From positions 1 through 64,000 of the forward strand of contig JAVUPY010000024.1 of assembly GCA_032252755.1 (NCBI GenBank): a stretch of DNA of 64,000 bases. The letters run 5' to 3'. The position numbers and the translations under genes are program-made. Positions 60,801 to 64,000 of the stretch are shown here, in pieces (position 1 is the stretch's first letter; the number at the start of each line of letters is the position of its first letter). The notes beneath the pieces are model-generated. The model was given only the letters and a program-made list of their open reading frames with translations, did no database searches and was not told where the DNA came from. This DNA is from Terriglobia bacterium (GTDB taxonomy: Bacteria > Acidobacteriota > Terriglobia > Terriglobales > Acidobacteriaceae).

Positions 60801-61021
60801 TCGACGGCACGGAGCAGCAAGAGAACGATCTCCTGATGTGGCTCACCGGCTGGAGCACCTGTCTTAGTGAACTCAATTTCTGGCGCACCGGTTATCGCAC
60901 TGACGGGTTGCTGGATGTCCACCTGATCACGGATAAGGACATCGAGGAGCGCAGCAGCTTTGCCGTGAAGATCGACGCCATCACGGATCCTGCCAGGAAG
61001 CTCCCGATGGGCCAGGGCTAG
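57851..61021 (+). CDS. GAF-like / PPDK-N / C-terminal nucleotidyltransferase fusion
   Basis: A 1056-residue protein. Residues about 10-145 resemble a GAF sensor (EVLRQIIEIVPHGWQYCDIC; LIETIAERIASTII). Residues about 340-720 are a PPDK-N domain (GKLGGKSAGLFLARKII at 344, VRSSSLLEDRSGSAFSGKYKS at 446). A GPGRWGSRGDIRLGVPVTYSDI motif near 787 is shared with the preceding gene. Residues about 950-1050 are a polymerase-beta-type nucleotidyltransferase, with GSTKNASAGPGSDIDIMLHF near 960 and a third Asp in DVHLI near 1022. No phosphohistidine swivel or TIM barrel is seen. The combination suggests a signalling or protein-modifying enzyme, perhaps acting on glutamate dehydrogenase or the partner PPDK-N protein. 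That is inferred. Confidence 0.75.
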   Translation: MKHDEAQLIHIMQALRERAKELNCLYRVDDLLNSGSERPLDEVLRQIIEIVPHGWQYCDICSACITIEDTTIAPVGFRRTPWVQTAKIVVEGEAIGTVEVFYSKQMPHADEGPFLNEERKLIETIAERIASTIIQRRLRMAHRDWIETSDAIGKERHEWRVVLEFLRETDPVLLKRISRKLINHLSWRGIHEARELLQRDGIGSLLVNGSAADDNRPLQRGPRNAPDLTRDAFRIAGEYLDESEILDLVTTWIKEDKSSFLVNALENQDTPLGDIIEALERYEHTAIDESELSTATQKSLRVSLIRRFFSESIDFISVAEQFIEIKDLYELLDRIIYPPRCHGKLGGKSAGLFLARKIIDKSPEAGELLRAIKVPKTWYITSDWILNFVHHNDLEEVLSRKYSDIDRIRQEYPHLVALFKNSSFPTEFIKGLAVALDDFGDRPIIVRSSSLLEDRSGSAFSGKYKSLFLANQGTKEERLTALMDAIAEVYASIFGPDPTEYRTERGLLHVHEEMGVMVQEVVGQRVGRYFIPACSGVAFSNNEFRWSPRIQRGDGLIRMVPGLGTRAVDRVSDDYPVLIAPGQPNLRANVTVDEIQKYSPKHIDVLNLEANTFETINAVDLLREYGELYPQIRNLVSIVKDDRVEQPIGVLDFRNDDMVFTFEGLIRNTKFVVQVRELLNLLQAKLRTPVDLEFAFDGNDFYLVQCRPESFGGDSLPAPIPQNIPDDRILFSAHRFISNGRVPDVTHIVYVDLEGYSNLGVAQMREVGEAVSRLNKLLPKRQFILIGPGRWGSRGDIRLGVPVTYSDINNSSMLIEVARQRGNYIPDLSFGTHFFQDLVEASIRYLPLYPDDPQAVFQESFLKRARNLLPELLPDFANLAETLHVIDVPSVMNGLILRVLMNADLEHAVAFFAVPTKGSQQPAPDEITVERPAEDHWRWRFRMAQRIAAQIDPARFGVKSFYLIGSTKNASAGPGSDIDIMLHFDGTEQQENDLLMWLTGWSTCLSELNFWRTGYRTDGLLDVHLITDKDIEERSSFAVKIDAITDPARKLPMGQG

Positions 61022-61866
61022 ATCAATTCCCTTGTAGAGTTTTCTGGATTTTCCAAATCAAGGGAGACAAGCGCTAGCTCCGGGCCGTCGTGCGCAGCGC
61101 TGATACAAACAGTTCTTCCAATTGTCGTCATCCACTCGCCGGTAATTCGAGCAGCCTCGTGAACATGGCCGTGCATTGTGAGACGTGGTTGCTTTTGCTC
61201 AATGAATCGACGAATGGCAATGCTGCCCACGTGAACGTCCAGCGGCGCATGATCCACGAACTTTCCATCCAGCGCGGCACGATCCAGCGCCGTGTCGTAC
61301 GGTGGTGAATGAAAGAGGAAGATAGCTCGGCGCATATCATCCAACCCGGTCAGTCGAGTCAGATCGTTTTCGATAGTCCCCCACCTGATCTCATCGTTGT
61401 CGACGGCCACGGTTCGAATGCCGTCTTCCGGGGAAACGCAGCCTGGGTCGCAGTAGCGTGACACGTCATATCGCTCCCAATCTTTCAGCAGGAATGGCGT
61501 GGGCGGCACACACGCATATCCATAAAGGGAGTATTTCCCCATCGAGACGTTTCGGTTGTGCACATAGGACCAGAGACCTATCTCCTCGGTTTCTTGGATT
61601 GCTGACTCGAATATTCGGGGGTCATCATTGCCCAGGATGAGGTAGACCTGTGGGTATCGATCGGCCATTCGAGCTTTTAGAGCGGCGAACCCCGGGATCA
61701 GGACCTGCTCAATGAATGTGTCTTCCAGTCGGTGTGGGAGCAGGTCTCCGCCCAAAAACAATGCTGCTGGTTCAACAGCGCTGATCTTTTCCGACAGACT
61801 CTCATATCGGTTCCGCTGACCGTGCAAGTCGGTGGCGAACAGATAAGTGTTCTGTCGGCTGGGCAT
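61018..61866 (-). CDS. Calcineurin-like metallophosphoesterase
   Basis: A 282-residue enzyme with the five metallophosphoesterase motifs: FATDLHGQ (D-x-H), FLGGDLL (GD), LILGNDDPRI (GND in place of GNH), FLFHSPP (H) and MHGHVHEA (GHxH). It cleaves phosphomono- or diesters using two metal ions. Asp replaces the usual His in GNH[D/E], as in some intracellular members of the family. Its 3' end overlaps the end of the upstream convergent gene by four bases. Substrate unknown. Confidence 0.85.
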   Translation of the reverse strand: MPSRQNTYLFATDLHGQRNRYESLSEKISAVEPAALFLGGDLLPHRLEDTFIEQVLIPGFAALKARMADRYPQVYLILGNDDPRIFESAIQETEEIGLWSYVHNRNVSMGKYSLYGYACVPPTPFLLKDWERYDVSRYCDPGCVSPEDGIRTVAVDNDEIRWGTIENDLTRLTGLDDMRRAIFLFHSPPYDTALDRAALDGKFVDHAPLDVHVGSIAIRRFIEQKQPRLTMHGHVHEAARITGEWMTTIGRTVCISAAHDGPELALVSLDLENPENSTRELI

Positions 61867-62093
61867 CCGTGAGCAGTATAGATCGAATAAACATGGTCGA
61901 CGAGGTTCCTGTTTGTGAACGGCAGAGTCTTACAGCGGATGCATGCTGTAGAACCCTCCAACTGCTTCGCCGACCTCGCATTCTCGTGCGAACTCAATCA
62001 GGCGGTGGCCAACTGCGCCGATGTGTATCGGGGGTCCCGAGGTCCGCGCTCCTCATTGCGCGCCGCGCTAAGATCCTCGTTCAACGATCCGGA

Positions 62094-62846
62094 TCAGGCG
62101 TAATCGTCTGCAACGCCTTCAAACAGATCTGCCTCTCGCCTGATTTCGCTGGGGGTCGCGCGGGCAGCAAGAGCAAAGCGTTCCTGGTGTCCGCGCTTGC
62201 GTGTGTGAGTATCGAATAGTTCGAACAACGGCGACTGCGTCGTGTGCTTCTTGAAAGCCTCAATTTTGCGGCTGAGGTTCGCATCTCCTATATCGATAAA
62301 TGTGGATGCTGGCGGAAGTGCGACCGGTTGCCGCTCCGGCAGAATAAACTCGGAGGTCCCGTAATACAGTTTCTGAGCCCGCCACGGTTGTAGTGCTCCA
62401 TTCAGTTGTTCGGGATAACGGTTCGTCCGCCCAGCCCATTGAAATGCCAGCGTCGCAAACACTCCTGCCATCCCATGATCCGTATGCGCCGTGACTGCTC
62501 CCTCCGGACCAAAAGTCAACACCACGTGTGGGCGAATCTTTCGAAAGCGAAGAACGAGCTCCTCGACGACCTCGTACAGATTTTCCTGGTCGAGGTGCGC
62601 ATCGCGGAAGTTTAGAACCTCGCAATTATCGACTTGGAGATGCGCGCACGAAGCGGCGAACTCCTGTCGGCGCACTGCCGCCAGCTCATCCAGCCCCTCG
62701 TGCCCGCCCCGATGCGTTGCCGCCTGGCCCGCCGTCAGGCAGATCACATGCGTTTTAACTCCCCGCTCGTGATACAGCAGCAGCGTACCTCCGAAAAGTC
62801 CAGCCTCATCATCGGGATGGGCAGTAACGCAGAGCAGCCGCAGCAT
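62094..62846 (-). CDS. PIG-L family deacetylase
   Basis: A 250-residue zinc enzyme. It has the metal-binding AHPDDEAGLFGG near the N terminus, CLTAGQAATHRGGHEGLDELAAVRRQEF (general-base region), and the second metal motif TAHTDHGMAG. Such enzymes deacetylate N-acetylglucosamine-linked compounds (GlcNAc-PI, mycothiol/bacillithiol precursors, antibiotics). The start at 62846 gives the canonical N terminus and follows AAAGGGA. An open frame to 63011 overlaps the divergent gene and is rejected. No bacillithiol genes are nearby, so its substrate is open. Confidence 0.85.
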   Translation of the reverse strand: MLRLLCVTAHPDDEAGLFGGTLLLYHERGVKTHVICLTAGQAATHRGGHEGLDELAAVRRQEFAASCAHLQVDNCEVLNFRDAHLDQENLYEVVEELVLRFRKIRPHVVLTFGPEGAVTAHTDHGMAGVFATLAFQWAGRTNRYPEQLNGALQPWRAQKLYYGTSEFILPERQPVALPPASTFIDIGDANLSRKIEAFKKHTTQSPLFELFDTHTRKRGHQERFALAARATPSEIRREADLFEGVADDYA

Positions 62847-62916
62847 TTCTTTCCCTTTCCGGCCCGCGCGGAGCGTGCCTCCTGCATCTCTATTCGTGTA
62901 CCACGGGGAGCGCTCG

Positions 62917-63531
62917 ATGTCATACTCCCGCATAATTCGATGCTTGCCGATGATCCTGCTTTCACTGGCATCTTCGCTGCCGCTACTAGCCCAGGCTCCA
63001 AGCAGCGACACTCGTGCCCGCGTCTTCTGGATGAAAACGCCCCTCCCTCTGGGAGCAGAACAGATTACCCTTAAACCCTCGGGAAAGAAGTTTCTTCTGC
63101 TAGGCTGTATCGAGGATCAAAGCTTCAACCGGCTCGAAATATCCCGAGTGCAAAAATCGCCCTTCGTAATCGATGCTGCCGGTGACGTCTGGAAGAACTA
63201 TCCAAAACAGGTGACTTTTCGCATTACTGCGAGCGCGATTGAGCCCGCCCTGCTGTCGGTGGACAGCTATACCATCGAAGAATCCGGCGGCATAAATTCA
63301 TTTCTACTGGGATTGCGCTTCCGCCTGAAGTCGTTCCGCGGATTACATATAACCGAGTTGCAGCCCAGTTCCGTAAAGCTGATCGGTGTGCCGGCGGATA
63401 TTCCTTACGCTGAGCGCGTCTATCGCGTTTCGTTCGACACGGGCGAGTTCCCGGTCGATGCCCGGCTGGTGATGGAAGTGCTTTCGCCGAAGGGTCAACT
63501 GCTCACTCGCTTCCATTTGGAACTGGAATAA
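62917..63531 (+). CDS. Exported hypothetical protein
   Basis: A 204-residue protein with a signal peptide (MSYSRIIRCLPMILLSLASSLPLLAQ). The beta-rich mature part contains DVWKNYPKQVTFRITASA and RLVMEVLSPKGQLLTRFHLEL. No family is recognised. GGGAG lies upstream of the ATG at 62917. Its 3' end overlaps the end of the convergent rnhB gene by 29 bases. Confidence 0.6.
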   Translation: MSYSRIIRCLPMILLSLASSLPLLAQAPSSDTRARVFWMKTPLPLGAEQITLKPSGKKFLLLGCIEDQSFNRLEISRVQKSPFVIDAAGDVWKNYPKQVTFRITASAIEPALLSVDSYTIEESGGINSFLLGLRFRLKSFRGLHITELQPSSVKLIGVPADIPYAERVYRVSFDTGEFPVDARLVMEVLSPKGQLLTRFHLELE

Positions 63532-64000
63532 GCTCCTCGTCCGCGACTTCTGGATTGGCGCTCTCTTCGGCAACGATCTCCAGGTCGGCGGTCGCAACAT
63601 CTTCTTCCTGCATGAATCCCAGCAGTTCTTGCGTGGGTGAATTCGTCCACACCGGCGCAAACGACTGCCTATGCAGTGGAGACGGCCCAATCTCGCGCAG
63701 AGCCTTCAGGTGCTTCGGTGCACTATAGCCTTTGTTGCTCGCCAAACCATACTCAGGATAAATCGGGTCCCAGGCTCGGATCATCGCGTCGCGTTCGACT
63801 TTGGCCACGATGGACGCCGCAGCGATAGAAGCTGAGAGAGCATCGCCATGAATAATCTTCGTCTGTGGACACTCGTAGTCGATCCTGACGGCATCGAGTA
63901 GCAGGTGATCAGGCTGCGGCGAGAGTTGCGCAACCGCCAGCTTCATGGCCAGCAGGGACGCATGATAGATATTGATCTGGTCGATCCGCGCGACGTCAAC
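63503..64000 (-). CDS. rnhB: Ribonuclease HII, 5' end beyond the window
   Basis: The minus-strand frame runs from the window edge (VDVARIDQINIYHASLLAM) to a stop at 63503, 165 codons in all. It contains the RNase HII features: a conserved Asp in LLLDAVRIDYE, HGDALSASIAAASIVAKVERDAM, YGLASNKGYSAPKHL, and GPSPLHRQSFAPV. RNase HII cuts RNA in RNA/DNA hybrids and single ribonucleotides misincorporated in DNA. The N-terminal part with the first catalytic DEAG motif is outside the window. The C-terminal 45 residues after SFAPV are acidic and unusual (EEDVATADLEIVAEE), probably a lineage-specific tail. Confidence 0.92.
   Translation of the reverse strand, partial: VDVARIDQINIYHASLLAMKLAVAQLSPQPDHLLLDAVRIDYECPQTKIIHGDALSASIAAASIVAKVERDAMIRAWDPIYPEYGLASNKGYSAPKHLKALREIGPSPLHRQSFAPVWTNSPTQELLGFMQEEDVATADLEIVAEESANPEVADEELIPVPNGSE

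Noticed and set aside
56073-61021. PEP synthase or pyruvate phosphate dikinase
   Set aside because: Neither protein has a phosphohistidine swivel domain or the PEP-binding TIM barrel.

Overview
The window looks like chromosomal DNA of an acidobacterium (Terriglobia/Koribacter-type). This is an inference from two very large Oar-type TonB-dependent receptors with N-terminal carboxypeptidase-regulatory domains, a CadC-type winged-helix/TPR regulator, many Asp-box and esterase genes, and small Thivi_2564, DUF3309 and Lmo0937-type membrane proteins. No rRNA, tRNA or CRISPR array was seen.

Layout. (1) 1-10.6 kb: envelope and stress genes (small membrane proteins, Zn-dependent phospholipase C, a Gln-rich repeat protein, patatin, AI-2E-type permease, DUF883-like protein, a translationally coupled pair of related proteins). 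A broken copy of the yihY 3' end also lies here. (2) 10.6-12.5 kb: a decayed zone with gene remnants. (3) 12.5-29.7 kb: a divergent catabolic regulon. Leftward run: TonB receptor, SUMF1/Asp-box/YwqK fusion, Na+/solute symporter, HpcH/HpaI aldolase, Asp-box 'sialidase'. Rightward run: IclR regulator, D-tartrate dehydratase, aldo/keto reductase, four-carbon-acid-sugar kinase, PdxA2-type dehydrogenase, DapA-family lyase, aldehyde dehydrogenase. Three direct repeats with exact 19-bp spacing overlap the promoter between the runs. (4) 29.7-33.3 kb: an IS-like scar, intact yihY, a crystallin/DUF3011 protein and a second Lmo0937-type gene. This block is partly collinear with 8.1-10.7 kb. (5) 33.4-51.2 kb: a second catabolic locus with five esterases of different families, a fructokinase-like PfkB kinase, two NIF3-like proteins, a TonB receptor, an AraR-like regulator, sucrose phosphorylase and an MFS transporter. 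(6) 51.5-64 kb: a secreted protein, a CadC/TPR regulator, a glutamate dehydrogenase operon with two unusual PPDK-N proteins (one carrying a nucleotidyltransferase), a metallophosphoesterase, a PIG-L deacetylase, a secreted protein and the 3' part of rnhB.

How the genes fit together. In region 3 the enzymes suggest release and uptake of a keto-deoxy sugar acid, aldol cleavage to pyruvate plus a four-carbon aldehyde-acid, and two exits. Oxidation would give tartrate (then TarD to oxaloacetate). Reduction would give threonate/erythronate (then kinase and PdxA2 to dihydroxyacetone phosphate). A C7 heptulosaric acid such as Dha of rhamnogalacturonan II would give exactly this C4 fragment; this is a hypothesis. 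In region 5, tannase-like and other esterases beside sucrose phosphorylase and a fructokinase suggest use of acylated sucrose, such as phenylpropanoid sucrose esters; this is also a hypothesis. These two loci and the gdh/PPDK-N/nucleotidyltransferase operon are the best candidates for undescribed systems.
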